Shown here one piece after another: positions 24,390-33,456 of a stretch of 64,000 nucleotides of DNA (positions within the stretch are counted from its first letter, which is position 1; each line of letters opens with the position of its first letter). The translations under genes were made by a program, and so were the position numbers. The notes under the pieces were generated by a model. That model was not told the origin of the DNA. It saw only the letters and a list, made by a program, of their open reading frames with translations, and ran no database searches. Source of the stretch: Deltaproteobacteria bacterium (GTDB lineage Bacteria > Myxococcota > JACRCW01). The stretch covers positions 1-64,000 of the forward strand of contig JACRCW010000022.1 in NCBI GenBank assembly GCA_016218805.1, given 5' to 3'.

Positions 24390-24422
24390 CGCCAGACTGT
24401 GTCACCGCGGCGCGTAAGAAGG

Positions 24423-25451
24423 TCAAACCGCTGCGGCGGCGGCACGGCTGTGACACGTGTGCTTGTCCAGGAACGCGGCCAGGTCCCGCACCGCGCCCCA
24501 CGCGGAGCCGGCTTCGTGGCGCACGCCGCGGAAGTACTCCAGGCCGTAGGAAAGCGTCGCCCCGGCAAGCGCCGGCCGCTCCCACCCCAACCCGTCCAGC
24601 GCCTCGGCCGCGGCCAGCGCTGCGCGCGCCAGCACCTTGCCCACCACCGGCGCCACCACAGTGACCAGGATGAGTGAGGCGGACACCGGGTTCACCTCAA
24701 ACAGGAAGTGCCAGGGGTCCGCGCTCTCCACGTCGGGGTGGCGCTGCCCGATACGCCGGTCATAGATGCCGTACAGGAAATTGCGCTGAATCCAGACTTC
24801 GCGCCGGTCCACGTCATTGTGGTTGATGGTCCTTGCGTCCCGCGCAAAGGCGACGCGCGCGCCCGCCTTTTCCAGGCGGATGCCCAGTTCCCGGTCCTCG
24901 GAGCGCGCCAGGGTGCGGTCAAAGCCGCCCACCCGCAGGTAATCCGACCGGCGGAAGGACACGTTCCCCGTGCACACGGCCGATCCGCGCGCCGGCACCC
25001 AGCGCGCGTGGGCCCGCTCCCGTTCCCGCGCGAGTTGTTCCGCGTGCATGCGGTGAAACACAGGCTGCCTTGCGGTCGTCCGCGGGTCCTCCACAATCGC
25101 GCCCAGCACCAGCGAGTACCCGTTCTCATGCGCACGCAGGTGCTCCTCCAGGAAATCCGGCGGGACCACCATGTCATCGTCCGTGACCACCACAACCTCA
25201 CCGCGCGCCGCCAGCACACCCGCATGGCGCGCTGCGGCGGCGCCGGCGTTGGCCTGCTCAAGCACCCGCAGCGCATACGGCAGCGCAAGCGCTTGCAGCG
25301 CGGGCCGCACCGGCGGGGTGGACCCGTCATCCACCACCACCACCTCAAACTGCTCCGCCGGTAGGGACTGGGTGGCCAGCGCCTGCAGCAGGTCCGTGAT
25401 CAGCACCGGGCGGTTGTAGGTTGCCACCACCACGCTGAGCCGCGTTCCCAT
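24423..25451 (-). CDS. glycosyltransferase family 2
   Basis: A 342-residue GT-A enzyme: LSVVVATYNR, VVVVDDGSTPP, NAGAAAARHAGV, then DDDM as the metal-binding site, CTGNVSFRR and EDRELGIRLEKAGA in the acceptor side. A C-terminal hydrophobic segment (ILVTVVAPVVGKVLARAAL) probably docks it to the membrane. It adds a sugar to a lipid-linked oligosaccharide. It diverges from nadE, and on its own strand a sigma-54 type element (25529-25544) lies about 80 bases upstream. The same VVDDGS.PPVRP block occurs in the GT2-SAT fusion at 50077, so the two are relatives. Confidence 0.92.
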   Translation of the reverse strand: MGTRLSVVVATYNRPVLITDLLQALATQSLPAEQFEVVVVDDGSTPPVRPALQALALPYALRVLEQANAGAAAARHAGVLAARGEVVVVTDDDMVVPPDFLEEHLRAHENGYSLVLGAIVEDPRTTARQPVFHRMHAEQLARERERAHARWVPARGSAVCTGNVSFRRSDYLRVGGFDRTLARSEDRELGIRLEKAGARVAFARDARTINHNDVDRREVWIQRNFLYGIYDRRIGQRHPDVESADPWHFLFEVNPVSASLILVTVVAPVVGKVLARAALAAAEALDGLGWERPALAGATLSYGLEYFRGVRHEAGSAWGAVRDLAAFLDKHTCHSRAAAAAV

Positions 25452-25528
25452 GGCTTGCGCTCCGGCCCGAACGACGGGCCCGTCAAAAACCGGTGATTCC
25501 TCACCACGCCGGTTGCGTGCGTCAGCAC

Positions 25529-25544
25529 AGCATGAAGCGTGCCC
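25529..25544 (-). promoter_or_regulatory. sigma-54 type promoter (glycosyltransferase)
   Basis: On the minus strand: GGGCACGCTTCATGCT. The -24 part GGCACG is perfect to the TGGCACG-N4-TTGCW consensus after the first base; the -12 part is ATGCT. The element is about 80 bases before the start at 25451. Confidence 0.5.
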
Positions 25545-25553
25545 GCTGAACTT

Positions 25554-25568
25554 GTCTCAACCCGAGAA
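25554..25568. promoter_or_regulatory. imperfect palindrome GTCTCA-N3-CGAGAA
   Basis: One of four related sites in the window (others at 37599, 45556 and 57248). Here the second arm has a mismatch. It lies between divergent starts of the glycosyltransferase and nadE and could be an activator site; this is inference. Confidence 0.3.
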
Positions 25569-25712
25569 ACCTCCAGTTCCCGCGAGAACGCGCGCCGGTG
25601 AGGCCGCGCAATTCTCCATGGTTATCCAGCGCAAGACACGTCTGGTCCGCGGCCACGGTTCCAAGGCGCGCAATTCGCAGGTGGCAACTGCGACCCGAAC
25701 CAGGAGGCGTGC

Positions 25713-26687
25713 GTGTTCTCTCGCGACGTTCTGAGAATTGATGCCAGCGCAGTTGCCGGGCGAATCCAGCGTGCCGTTGCGCAGCAGGTCCAGGAAACAC
25801 TACGTCGGCGTGGGGCGGTCCTTGGCCTGAGCGGTGGCGTGGACAGTTCCGTGGTGGCTGCCCTGTGTACGCGCGCGCTGGGTCCCAACCGCGTGGTGGG
25901 CCTGCTGATGCCCGAGCGGGATTCGTCGCCAGACGCGCTGCGCCTCGGACACCGGGTGGCGGATTCGCTGGGAATCAAGACCATTGTTGAAGACGTGGGA
26001 CCCACGCTGGAAGCGGCTGGGTGCTATTCCCGCCAGGCGGAGGCCATCCGCACCGTGTTCCCGGACTACGGGGACGGTTGGAAGTGCAAGATCACGCTTC
26101 CGTCCATCCTGGACAGCGAGCGCCTCAACATCTTCCAGCTGACGGTGGAGGACCCCGCGGGGCAGCGGCAGAGCTCGCGCATGCCACCTGCCGCGTACCT
26201 GCAGCTGGTGGCGGCCACCAACTTCAAGCAGCGCACGCGGAAACTGATGGAATACTACCACGCCGATAGGCTGCTTTACGCCGTGGCCGGCACACCCAAC
26301 CGCCTGGAGTACGACCAGGGCTTCTTTGTGAAGCAGGGTGACGGCGCCGCAGACATCAAGCCCATTGCGCACCTGTACAAGACGCAGGTCTATCAATTGG
26401 CCGCGTTTCTGGGCATCCCGGAGGAGGTGCGCAGCCGTCCGCCCAGCACGGACACCTACTCGCTGCCCCAGACGCAACAGGAGTTCTTCTTTGCGCTTCC
26501 GTATGACCAGATGGACGTCTGCCTGTGGGGCGTGGACCACCAGGTGCCGGCGGCTGACGTCGCCGCGGACCTGGGCCTGGACCAGTCCCAGGTTGAGCGC
26601 GTGTACCACGACATTCAGGCCAAGCGGCGCAACGCCACGTACCTGCACGCGCCACCGCTGCGGGTTGAAGAGCCGCCGGAGGTGTGA
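25713..26687 (+). CDS. nadE: NAD synthase-like ATP pyrophosphatase
   Basis: A 324-residue N-type ATP pyrophosphatase. The P-loop SGGVDSS is at 40-46, followed by LLMPERDSSPDALRLGHRVADSLGI and the family's DYGDGWKCKITLPSILDSERLN, RTRKLMEYYHADRLLYAVAGTPNR, EYDQGFFVKQGDGAADIKPI and LYKTQVYQL. NadE amidates deamido-NAD via an adenylate. Here it heads a unit with an asparagine-synthase-like gene inside a polysaccharide locus, so it may use a different acid such as a sugar acid or acyl group. The GTG start follows AGGAGG at five bases. Confidence 0.85.
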   Translation: MFSRDVLRIDASAVAGRIQRAVAQQVQETLRRRGAVLGLSGGVDSSVVAALCTRALGPNRVVGLLMPERDSSPDALRLGHRVADSLGIKTIVEDVGPTLEAAGCYSRQAEAIRTVFPDYGDGWKCKITLPSILDSERLNIFQLTVEDPAGQRQSSRMPPAAYLQLVAATNFKQRTRKLMEYYHADRLLYAVAGTPNRLEYDQGFFVKQGDGAADIKPIAHLYKTQVYQLAAFLGIPEEVRSRPPSTDTYSLPQTQQEFFFALPYDQMDVCLWGVDHQVPAADVAADLGLDQSQVERVYHDIQAKRRNATYLHAPPLRVEEPPEV

Positions 26688-26689
26688 CC

Positions 26690-28699
26690 GTGTGCGGAAT
26701 CACCGGAATTGTCGCGCTGGGACCATCAGGGCGTGTGCCGGACACTGCGGAGGTCACGGCCATGGTCGCGGCGCTGCGGCACCGCGGTCCAGACGAATTC
26801 GGCATGTTCCGGGATCACCGCGCAGCGCTTGGCCACGCGCGGCTTTCCATTGTTGACCTTTCTAACGGCCAGCAGCCCATGTGCAATGAAGACGGCACGC
26901 TGTGGGTCGTGTTCAATGGCGAGATCTACAACCACGTTGAGCTCCGTGTGGAGCTTCAGGCCCTGGGCCACCGGTTCCGCACCCGCTGTGATACCGAGGT
27001 GATTCTCCACGCATTTGAATCCTGGGGCGAGGATGCGTTCCGGCGCTTCAACGGCCAGTTTGCGCTGGCCCTGTGGCATGCGTCGGACGGGACCCTGGTG
27101 CTGGCGCGCGACCCGCTGGGCGTGCGCCCGGTGTACCTGTGCGAGCACGCCGGGCGGCTGTACTTCGCCAGCGAGCTCAAGGCGATCTTTGCAGCCGACC
27201 CGTCCATTCCGCGCGAATTCGATCCGGCGGGACTGGCGGAGACCTTCACGTTCTGGACGGTGGTGCCGCCGCAGTCCGTGTTCCGCGGGGTCACGGAACT
27301 GGAACCCGGGCACGCGCGGACGTACGCGCGCGGAACGGTGCGGGACACCTGCTTCTACCAGCCGCGCTTCCCCGTGGAAGCGCGTGGCGAACTCCGCGTG
27401 CCGCTGGCGGACGCCGTGGAGCAGGTGCGCTCCGCCCTGCAGGAGGCGGTGCGGTTGCGCATGCTGCGCTCGGACGTCCCGGTTGGCAGCTACCTCTCCG
27501 GCGGCCTGGACAGTTCGCTTATCGCTGCGCTTGGCCGCACCTACCTCGGTGACCGGCTCCGAACCTTTTCCCTGCGTTTTGCTGACGCCGAATACGACGA
27601 AACGCCCTACCAACGCGCCATGGTGAAGCGCATGCAAAGCGATCACCGCGAATTGCTGGTGCGGCGGGAAGACATCGCGAACATTTTCCCGGACGTCGTG
27701 GAGCACGCGGAACGGCCCCTTCTTCGTACCGCACCCGCACCGCTGTTCCTGCTGTCGCGGCTGGTCCGGGATGCGGGAATCAAGGTGGTTCTCACCGGTG
27801 AGGGCGCGGACGAGATGTTTGCGGGATACGACCTGTTCCGCGAGGGCAAGGTGCGGCGCTTCTGGGGTCGCCAGCCTGGCTCGTCGCTGCGGCCGCGCCT
27901 GCTGGACCGGCTCTATCCGTACCTGGCGCGCTCGCCGGTCTCGCAGCAGGCCATGGCGCGCGAGTTCTTTGGCCGCGGCCGGGAGCGCTGGCAGGACGCG
28001 GGATTCGCGCACCAGCCGCGGTGGCAGGGCGCCGCCAGCCTGCAGCGCCTGTTTGCCGGCGGCCTGCGGCACGCGGCGCGGGAGGCGGATGTGGTGGGCC
28101 GGCTGCTGCGTTCCCTGCCCGCCGAGTTCCCGCGGTGGACGTCGCTGGCGCAGGACCAGTACCTGGAGGTGCGCACGCTGTTGTCGGGCTACCTGCTGTC
28201 GTCCCAGGGTGACCGCATGCTGATGGCCCACTCGGTGGAGGGCCGGTTCCCGTTCCTGGATCCCGGCGTGGTGGCCCTGGCCAACGCGTTGCCGCCCGCC
28301 CACAAGCTGCACGTGCTGGACGAAAAGCACGTCCTGAAGCGCGTGAGCGACGGCCTGGTGCCGCCGGAGATCATCCGGCGTCCCAAGCAGCCGTACCGCG
28401 CGCCGGATGCGCTGGCATTTGTGGGGCCGGGAGCACCGGACTGGGTGGGACAGGTGCTGAGCGAATCTGCCGTGTTCGCGGCCGGTGTGTTTGACCCGCG
28501 CGCGGTCACGCACCTGTGGCGGAAGGTGCTGGCGCACGACGCGGGTGAGCCGTTCTCCAACGCCGACAACATGGCGCTGGTGGGGGTGCTGTCCACGCAG
28601 TTGCTGCATCACTCGCTGGTGGCCCGGACTCCCGCCGCCGGTCCACCGGTTCACTTCAAGACCCGCATTGACCGTGTTGCCGTGGAGGATTCCCGATGA
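26690..28699 (+). CDS. asnB: asparagine synthase (glutamine-hydrolysing) family protein
   Basis: A protein of about 669 residues. It starts at a GTG at 26690 followed at once by TGC, so after Met removal the N-terminus is the Ntn-type Cys nucleophile (CGITGIVAL). The GATase II domain holds RHRGPDEFG and NGEIYNHVELR; the synthetase domain has the P-loop LSGGLDSSLIAALG (near residue 260), GEGADEMFAGYDL and a C-terminal part 100-120 residues longer than E. coli AsnB. Relatives in exopolysaccharide and exosortase loci amidate sugar or acyl groups. It overlaps the nadE stop and the ligase start, so translation is coupled. Confidence 0.9.
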   Translation: MCGITGIVALGPSGRVPDTAEVTAMVAALRHRGPDEFGMFRDHRAALGHARLSIVDLSNGQQPMCNEDGTLWVVFNGEIYNHVELRVELQALGHRFRTRCDTEVILHAFESWGEDAFRRFNGQFALALWHASDGTLVLARDPLGVRPVYLCEHAGRLYFASELKAIFAADPSIPREFDPAGLAETFTFWTVVPPQSVFRGVTELEPGHARTYARGTVRDTCFYQPRFPVEARGELRVPLADAVEQVRSALQEAVRLRMLRSDVPVGSYLSGGLDSSLIAALGRTYLGDRLRTFSLRFADAEYDETPYQRAMVKRMQSDHRELLVRREDIANIFPDVVEHAERPLLRTAPAPLFLLSRLVRDAGIKVVLTGEGADEMFAGYDLFREGKVRRFWGRQPGSSLRPRLLDRLYPYLARSPVSQQAMAREFFGRGRERWQDAGFAHQPRWQGAASLQRLFAGGLRHAAREADVVGRLLRSLPAEFPRWTSLAQDQYLEVRTLLSGYLLSSQGDRMLMAHSVEGRFPFLDPGVVALANALPPAHKLHVLDEKHVLKRVSDGLVPPEIIRRPKQPYRAPDALAFVGPGAPDWVGQVLSESAVFAAGVFDPRAVTHLWRKVLAHDAGEPFSNADNMALVGVLSTQLLHHSLVARTPAAGPPVHFKTRIDRVAVEDSR

Positions 28700-30252
28700 A
28701 TCCCATCCCCCTGCTGCATGACTACCTGGCAGACGCCGCGCAGCGGTACCCCGAGAAGGTGGCGCTGGTGTGCGGCGATCAACGCGTACGCTACGGCGAG
28801 CTGGACCAGCGCGCCAACGCTCTGGCCAGCGCGCTGGTGGGACGCGGCGTGGCGCGCGGCGACCGGGTGGTGATCTTTGGTGACAATCTTCCTGAAACCG
28901 CGCTGTCGTTCTGGGCGGTGCTGAAGGCGAATGCGGTGGTTTCCATCGTCAATCCGCTCACCCGCCCGGACAAGCTGGCGTACCTGCTCAATGACTGCCG
29001 CGCCACCGCGCTGATTGCTGATGCTCACCTGGGGCGCGTGTTTGTCCACGCGGCGGCACGCGCCCCGTCCTTGCGCGCGGTGGTGGCGTTTGGACGCGGT
29101 GTGCACACGCCAGCCATGAAGGCTCTGCCCGGATTCTCCGCGTTGGAGAGCATCCTCGCCGGGAGTTCCGGCGCGGTGTGCCCAACAAGGCGGACGCTGG
29201 ACGTGGACCTGGCCAGCCTCATCTACACCTCCGGCACAACCGGCGAGCCCAAGGGCGTGATGCTCACGCACCGCAACATGCTCACCGCCGCAACGTCCAT
29301 CTCCAGCTACCTGGAGGTGGCGCATGACGAAGTCATCCTCGGCGTGCTGCCGCTCGCGTTCGACTACGGCCTCTATCAGATGATCATGGCGTTCCGGGAA
29401 GGTGCGCGTCTGGTGCTGGAGCGCTCCTTTGCGTTCCCTACGCAGGTACTGAACCGCGTGGTGCAGGAAGGCGTGACCGGCTTCCCGGGCGTGCCCACCA
29501 TCTTTGCCATGCTGGCGGAAATGACGTCGCTGAGCGAGTACGACTTCTCGCGCATCCGCTACGTGACCAACACCGCCGCGGCGCTCCCCGTGAAGCACAT
29601 CCGGATGCTGCAGGGTCTCTTCCCCAAAGCCCGCATCTACTCCATGTACGGCCTCACGGAGTGCAAACGGTGCACGTACCTGCCGCCCGACGACATCAAC
29701 CGCAAGCCAACGAGCGTGGGCGTGGCGATCCCGAACACAGAACTGTGGCTGGTGGATGAGAACGACCGGAAACTGGGGCCCAACAAAGTGGGCCAACTGG
29801 TTGTTCGCGGGGCCACGGTGATGCGCGGCTACTGGGAGAAACCCGAGGAAACTGCCCGCAAGCTGCGCCCCGGTCCGCTTCCCGGCGAGCAGGTGCTCTA
29901 CACGGGGGACCTGTGTCGGATGGACGACGACGGTTACCTCTACTTCGTGGCGCGGATGGACGACATCATCAAGACCTGCGGCGAGAAAGTGGCGCCCAAG
30001 GAGGTTGAGCACGCCATCATGGACATTTCGGGTGTGCGGGAGGCCGCCGTCATTGGCATCCCGGATGACGTGCTCGGCCAGGCGGTCAAGGCGTTTGTGG
30101 TGTTGGAGCGCGGCGCCCGCCTGGACGAGCACGTCATCATTCGCGAGTGCCAGCGGCGGCTGGAGCGCTTCCTGGTTCCCAAGCTGGTGACCTTTGTCCC
30201 CGAATTGCCGAAGACCGACACCGGGAAGGTCACCAAAGCAGGTCTTGCCTGA
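28696..30252 (+). CDS. AMP-forming acyl-CoA/acyl-ACP ligase
   Basis: A 518-residue ANL-superfamily enzyme. Motif YTSGTTGEPKGVMLTHRN (around 178-195), A5 SMYGLTECKRCTYL, A7-A8 YTGDLCRMDDDGYLYFVARMDDIIK, and the A10 lysine in PKTDTGKVTKAGL. It adenylates a carboxylic acid and loads it on CoA or, more likely here, the acyl-carrier protein encoded 17 bp downstream. It starts inside the end of the asparagine-synthase gene (4 bp overlap). The specific acid is unknown. Confidence 0.93.
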   Translation: MNPIPLLHDYLADAAQRYPEKVALVCGDQRVRYGELDQRANALASALVGRGVARGDRVVIFGDNLPETALSFWAVLKANAVVSIVNPLTRPDKLAYLLNDCRATALIADAHLGRVFVHAAARAPSLRAVVAFGRGVHTPAMKALPGFSALESILAGSSGAVCPTRRTLDVDLASLIYTSGTTGEPKGVMLTHRNMLTAATSISSYLEVAHDEVILGVLPLAFDYGLYQMIMAFREGARLVLERSFAFPTQVLNRVVQEGVTGFPGVPTIFAMLAEMTSLSEYDFSRIRYVTNTAAALPVKHIRMLQGLFPKARIYSMYGLTECKRCTYLPPDDINRKPTSVGVAIPNTELWLVDENDRKLGPNKVGQLVVRGATVMRGYWEKPEETARKLRPGPLPGEQVLYTGDLCRMDDDGYLYFVARMDDIIKTCGEKVAPKEVEHAIMDISGVREAAVIGIPDDVLGQAVKAFVVLERGARLDEHVIIRECQRRLERFLVPKLVTFVPELPKTDTGKVTKAGLA

Positions 30253-30268
30253 TGCAGAGGAGGGTTCA

Positions 30269-30529
30269 ATGGACACCCAGCAACGTCTCCGAGGGTTCAT
30301 CACCGAGAACTTCTATGTGCCCGACGCGGAGGAACTCGCGCTGGACACACCGCTGATCGACGCAGGGATCGTCGACTCCACGGGCATGCTGGAGGTGATC
30401 GCATTCATTGAGGGAGCGTTTGGCATCCGCGTGGAGGACCGCGAGACGCTGCCCGAGAACCTGGGCACGCTGGGGCGGATCCTTGCGTTCATTGCGCGCA
30501 AGCAGGGCGGCGCGGTGGCGGCGGCGTGA
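30269..30529 (+). CDS. acyl carrier protein
   Basis: An 86-residue four-helix carrier protein: MDTQQRLRGFITENFYVPDA, then LIDAGIVDSTGMLEVIAFIE, with the phosphopantetheine Ser at 37 in DSTG. The ATG at 30269 follows AGGAGGG. Together with the ligase before it and the hexapeptide transferases after it, it probably presents an acyl group for transfer to a sugar. Confidence 0.95.
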   Translation: MDTQQRLRGFITENFYVPDAEELALDTPLIDAGIVDSTGMLEVIAFIEGAFGIRVEDRETLPENLGTLGRILAFIARKQGGAVAAA

Positions 30530-31035
30530 GGACGGTCTCCGTCCTTGTTGGGTGGACCCGGCGGCTCCACGCGCTGCGCGGCCGCGCGCGGCTGTGGCGG
30601 TGCCAGCGCGTGGGGCGCGACGTATGGGTGCGCGGGATTGTGCGGGTTCACGGCGGCGGCCGTGTCACCGTGGGCGCGCGCGCGCGGATGGACGCGCGCA
30701 CCGCGCCCATTGAGATCCATGCCCTGCCCGGCGCGGAAATCATCATCGGTGACGACGTCAGCATCCGCGGCGGCGCGTCCATCGAGGCCCGGGCGCGCGT
30801 CGTCATCGGTGACCGGGCGCACTTGGACGGATTCTGCAAGATCGTTGACAACCACTTCCACCCGGTGCGCGGCGACCGCCACGCCAGGCCGGAGTCACAA
30901 CCGGTGGTGCTGGAGCCGGACGTGGTGCTCGGCTGGCGCGCCGTGGTGTTGCCGGGCGTTACCGTCGGGCGCGGCACATTCATTCATGCGGGCACGGTGG
31001 TGCGCCGGTCACCCGGCGCGCCCAAGGAGGCGTGA
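30526..31035 (+). CDS. hexapeptide-repeat acyltransferase (left-handed beta helix)
   Basis: A 169-residue protein with repeated [LIV]-G-x4 turns: VTVGARARMDARTAPIEI, EIIIGDDVSIRGGASIEA, VVIGDRAHLDGFC, VLEPDVVLGWRAVV, VTVGRGTFIHAGTVV. A catalytic-type His (DNHFHPV) lies on an extended loop, as in maltose/galactoside-type O-acetyltransferases. It starts with GTG overlapping the ACP stop (GTGA), which implies coupling. Likely donor: acyl-ACP or acetyl-CoA; acceptor: a sugar of the repeat unit. Confidence 0.88.
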   Translation: MRTVSVLVGWTRRLHALRGRARLWRCQRVGRDVWVRGIVRVHGGGRVTVGARARMDARTAPIEIHALPGAEIIIGDDVSIRGGASIEARARVVIGDRAHLDGFCKIVDNHFHPVRGDRHARPESQPVVLEPDVVLGWRAVVLPGVTVGRGTFIHAGTVVRRSPGAPKEA

Positions 31036-31039
31036 GGCC

Positions 31040-31630
31040 ATGCGTCCGCGCCTTGCCCGGCTCAAGCGCGTGCTCAACACGCTTCGTGATGATCCATTCA
31101 AGGCCATTACCCGCAGCGTGGACGTGACGCGCGCGCAACTGTTCCTGTTCGGCTGTGCGCTGGGAACGGGCGTCTGCGCCTCCGGTGCGCTGCGCGTTGT
31201 CGGCCCGGGGCGCATCCACGTTGGGGACCGCGTGACGTTTGTGGGCGGCGTGACGCCCACCGAACTCATCTGCCACCCGGGCGGCGCGCTCATCATCGGC
31301 GAGGAATCGCTGTTCAATTACGGCGTTTCCGTCGAGAGCCACGGCGCGGTCACCATTGGACGCCGCTGCATGCTGGCCTCGTATGTCCGCATCTGTGACG
31401 GTGCGCGGGACGGCCCCCGGCCCATCACCATCGAGGACGACGTCTGGCTCGCCCACGGTGTCATCGTTGAGCCCGGGGTCACCATTGGTGCGGGCTCCGT
31501 GGTCTCAGCGGGGAGCGTGGTCACGCGGGACGTCCTGCCCGGGTCGCTGGCAGCGGGGAATCCCGCGCGCTGCATGAGCCTCAATCTGGCTGCGCCCGTG
31601 GCCGCGCACACCGCGCCCCGTTTCTCCTGA
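31040..31630 (+). CDS. hexapeptide-repeat acyltransferase
   Basis: A 196-residue left-handed beta-helix protein: an N-terminal segment with one hydrophobic stretch (QLFLFGCALGTGVCASG), then GALIIGEESLFNYGVSVESHG, AVTIGRRCMLASYVRI, IEDDVWLAHGVIVEPG, VTIGAGSVVSAGSVVT and a final GNPARCMSLN. This is the WbbJ-like O-acetyltransferase pattern. The ATG at 31040 comes four bases after the previous gene. It is the last gene of the unit started by nadE; a 132-bp gap with a sigma-54 element follows. Confidence 0.88.
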   Translation: MRPRLARLKRVLNTLRDDPFKAITRSVDVTRAQLFLFGCALGTGVCASGALRVVGPGRIHVGDRVTFVGGVTPTELICHPGGALIIGEESLFNYGVSVESHGAVTIGRRCMLASYVRICDGARDGPRPITIEDDVWLAHGVIVEPGVTIGAGSVVSAGSVVTRDVLPGSLAAGNPARCMSLNLAAPVAAHTAPRFS

Positions 31631-31713
31631 CCGCGGATTCCGTCTCACCCCGTCTCACCCGCTTCCCAGCGTTTGTGCCACGGCCCACGGCGTCAGGACC
31701 GCATTCTGACGGG

Positions 31714-31729
31714 CGGCGCGGCGGTTGCA
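31714..31729 (+). promoter_or_regulatory. sigma-54 type promoter (polymerase gene)
   Basis: CGGCGCGGCGGTTGCA fits the -24/-12 consensus with two mismatches (GG and TTGCA at the right spacing). The -12 GC lies about 36 bases before the GTG at 31763. Confidence 0.55.
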
Positions 31730-31762
31730 GCGCAACGGCGATGAGCGCGGCTCGGAGGAACC

Positions 31763-33316
31763 GTGACAACGCTTCCGCTTGTTGCCCCCCCACGCGCCGC
31801 GCACGGGCCGGCGGAGGTCTCGTGGGGATACTTTGCGCTCGTTGGCACGTTGGTGGTGCTGGGGGTGGTGATCAACGCGGCCACGGGCGGCAACGTCCTG
31901 CTGGCAGTGCTGCCCGCACTGGTCATTGCCGGCGCCTGGGCCCTGTGGCGGCTGCCCATGCGCCACACGCTGCTCGTGCTGCTGCTCGTCGCGCTGGTTG
32001 TTGACAACCCGTCCGAGCGGCCGCAGCAGGGCCGGTGGCAATCCCTTCTCTACGACCCGGGAACGCTGCTGTACCTGAACCTGCACGTGACCACGGGAGT
32101 CTCCGCGCTGCGCTTCTCGCTGTTGGAGGTGCTGTTGGCGTTTCTCGCCGCGGTGGCGGCGGCCCGCGCGGTCCGCGGCACCACGGAGGATGGCCCAGCG
32201 GGGGCCGCGGGTGCGCGCCCGCTGGGGCAAGCCCTGGTGACCTATTCCGCCGCGTTGGCGGTGTTTGCGGCCTGGGGCCTGGTCCGCGGTGGCAGCGGGG
32301 TGCAGATCCTCTGGCAGGTGCGGCAACTGGGATGGCTGCCGGTGCTGGTGTTCCTGGCCATGCGCGCGTTCCGGTCCCGCGCGGACGTGTGGAGGCTGTC
32401 CGCGGCCATGATCCTGGCGGCGCTCATCCGGGGCGGCGTGGGAATCTACTACTACTTCGCCATCTGCCGGCCGCAGGGTTACACACCGGACTTTGTCACC
32501 ACGCACGGTGATTCCATGCTTTTCGGAATCGCGTTCATCATTCCGCTGATCTGTCTGCTTGAGCGGCCAGGCGCGTCGTCGGTGTGGCTGTCGCTGCTGG
32601 TGCTGCCGCCGGTGGGCCTGGCGTTGGTGCTCAACAACCGCCGGCTCGCGTTTGTGAGCCTGCTGGTGGCGCTGGTCGCCCTGGCGTTCTCGCTGCGGCG
32701 CTCCGTGCGGCTCGCCCTCGCCCGCGCGCTGATCGTCGGGGCGCCACTGCTCCTCGGGTACATTGTGCTCGGCTGGAACTCCGCGTCCGCATTCTTCGCG
32801 CCCATTGCCCGCATCAAGAGTGCTGCGGACCCCGGCAACACTTCCAACCAGACCCGGGACATTGAGAACACCAACCTCATCGTCACCTACCTGCAGAACC
32901 CGCTGGTCGGGAGCGGGTTTGGCCACGAGTACATCGAGGGCGTGCGGGCCTTCGACATCTCCACGCTGTTCGCCCAATACCGCTATATCGCGCACAACAG
33001 CGTGCTGTGGCTGTGGAGCCAGGCGGGAATTGTCGGGTTCCTGCTCTTCTGGGCGCCGTTTCTCGTCGGCGTGTTCCTGGCCACGCGCACCTACCGCTGC
33101 GCGGAGTCCGGCACGCAGCGGGTGGCGGCCATGACCACGCTGGCGGCGCTGGTCTGTTACTTCGGCCAGGCCTACGGCGACATGGGTCTGCAGAGCTGGA
33201 CCGGGACGCTGGTGCTGTCAGCGTGGCTGGGCGTCACCGGTCACCTGGCGGTGGTGACGTCCGCTTGGCCGGAAGGAGAAGGCGTCTTGCGGTGGCCAAC
33301 ACACGCTGCCGGCTGA
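31763..33316 (+). CDS. O-antigen ligase/polymerase-family membrane protein (Wzy-like)
   Basis: A 517-residue polytopic protein with about eleven predicted membrane helices and a large periplasmic loop between the last helices (residues about 310-400, containing NTSNQTRDIENTNLIVTYLQNPLVGSGFGHEY). The motif NPLxGxGFG and the following HNSVLWLWSQAGIVGFL are the family signature of the WaaL/Wzy superfamily. In a Wzx/Wzy locus it most likely polymerises repeat units in the periplasm. The GTG at 31763 has a GGAGG six bases upstream. It stands alone after a promoter gap. Confidence 0.9.
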   Translation: MTTLPLVAPPRAAHGPAEVSWGYFALVGTLVVLGVVINAATGGNVLLAVLPALVIAGAWALWRLPMRHTLLVLLLVALVVDNPSERPQQGRWQSLLYDPGTLLYLNLHVTTGVSALRFSLLEVLLAFLAAVAAARAVRGTTEDGPAGAAGARPLGQALVTYSAALAVFAAWGLVRGGSGVQILWQVRQLGWLPVLVFLAMRAFRSRADVWRLSAAMILAALIRGGVGIYYYFAICRPQGYTPDFVTTHGDSMLFGIAFIIPLICLLERPGASSVWLSLLVLPPVGLALVLNNRRLAFVSLLVALVALAFSLRRSVRLALARALIVGAPLLLGYIVLGWNSASAFFAPIARIKSAADPGNTSNQTRDIENTNLIVTYLQNPLVGSGFGHEYIEGVRAFDISTLFAQYRYIAHNSVLWLWSQAGIVGFLLFWAPFLVGVFLATRTYRCAESGTQRVAAMTTLAALVCYFGQAYGDMGLQSWTGTLVLSAWLGVTGHLAVVTSAWPEGEGVLRWPTHAAG

Positions 33317-33365
33317 GGCCGGGGTGGTGGCCGCAGTATCCGCGCCCTTTGGCGGGGATTTCGCC

Positions 33366-33381
33366 GAGCACTGACCTTGCA
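33366..33381 (+). promoter_or_regulatory. sigma-54 type promoter (transferase/kinase unit)
   Basis: GAGCACTGACCTTGCA, with GCAC and TTGCA at correct distance; about 78 bases before the ATG at 33457. The bases around it (GCAC, then CTTGCAGGTC) are shared with the site at 53171. Confidence 0.45.
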
Positions 33382-33456
33382 GGTCCATGGCGGGTGATCA
33401 TTCTCAGTCCGGTCCGTGGTGTGGGCGACCGTCACTGACGGACCGTGGGAGGCCGT

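Noticed and set aside
26726..28654. Minus-strand frame of 642 codons opposite the asparagine-synthase gene
   Set aside because: The sense strand has unambiguous GATase II and synthetase motifs; the antisense product is Gln/Arg/His-rich without any domain.
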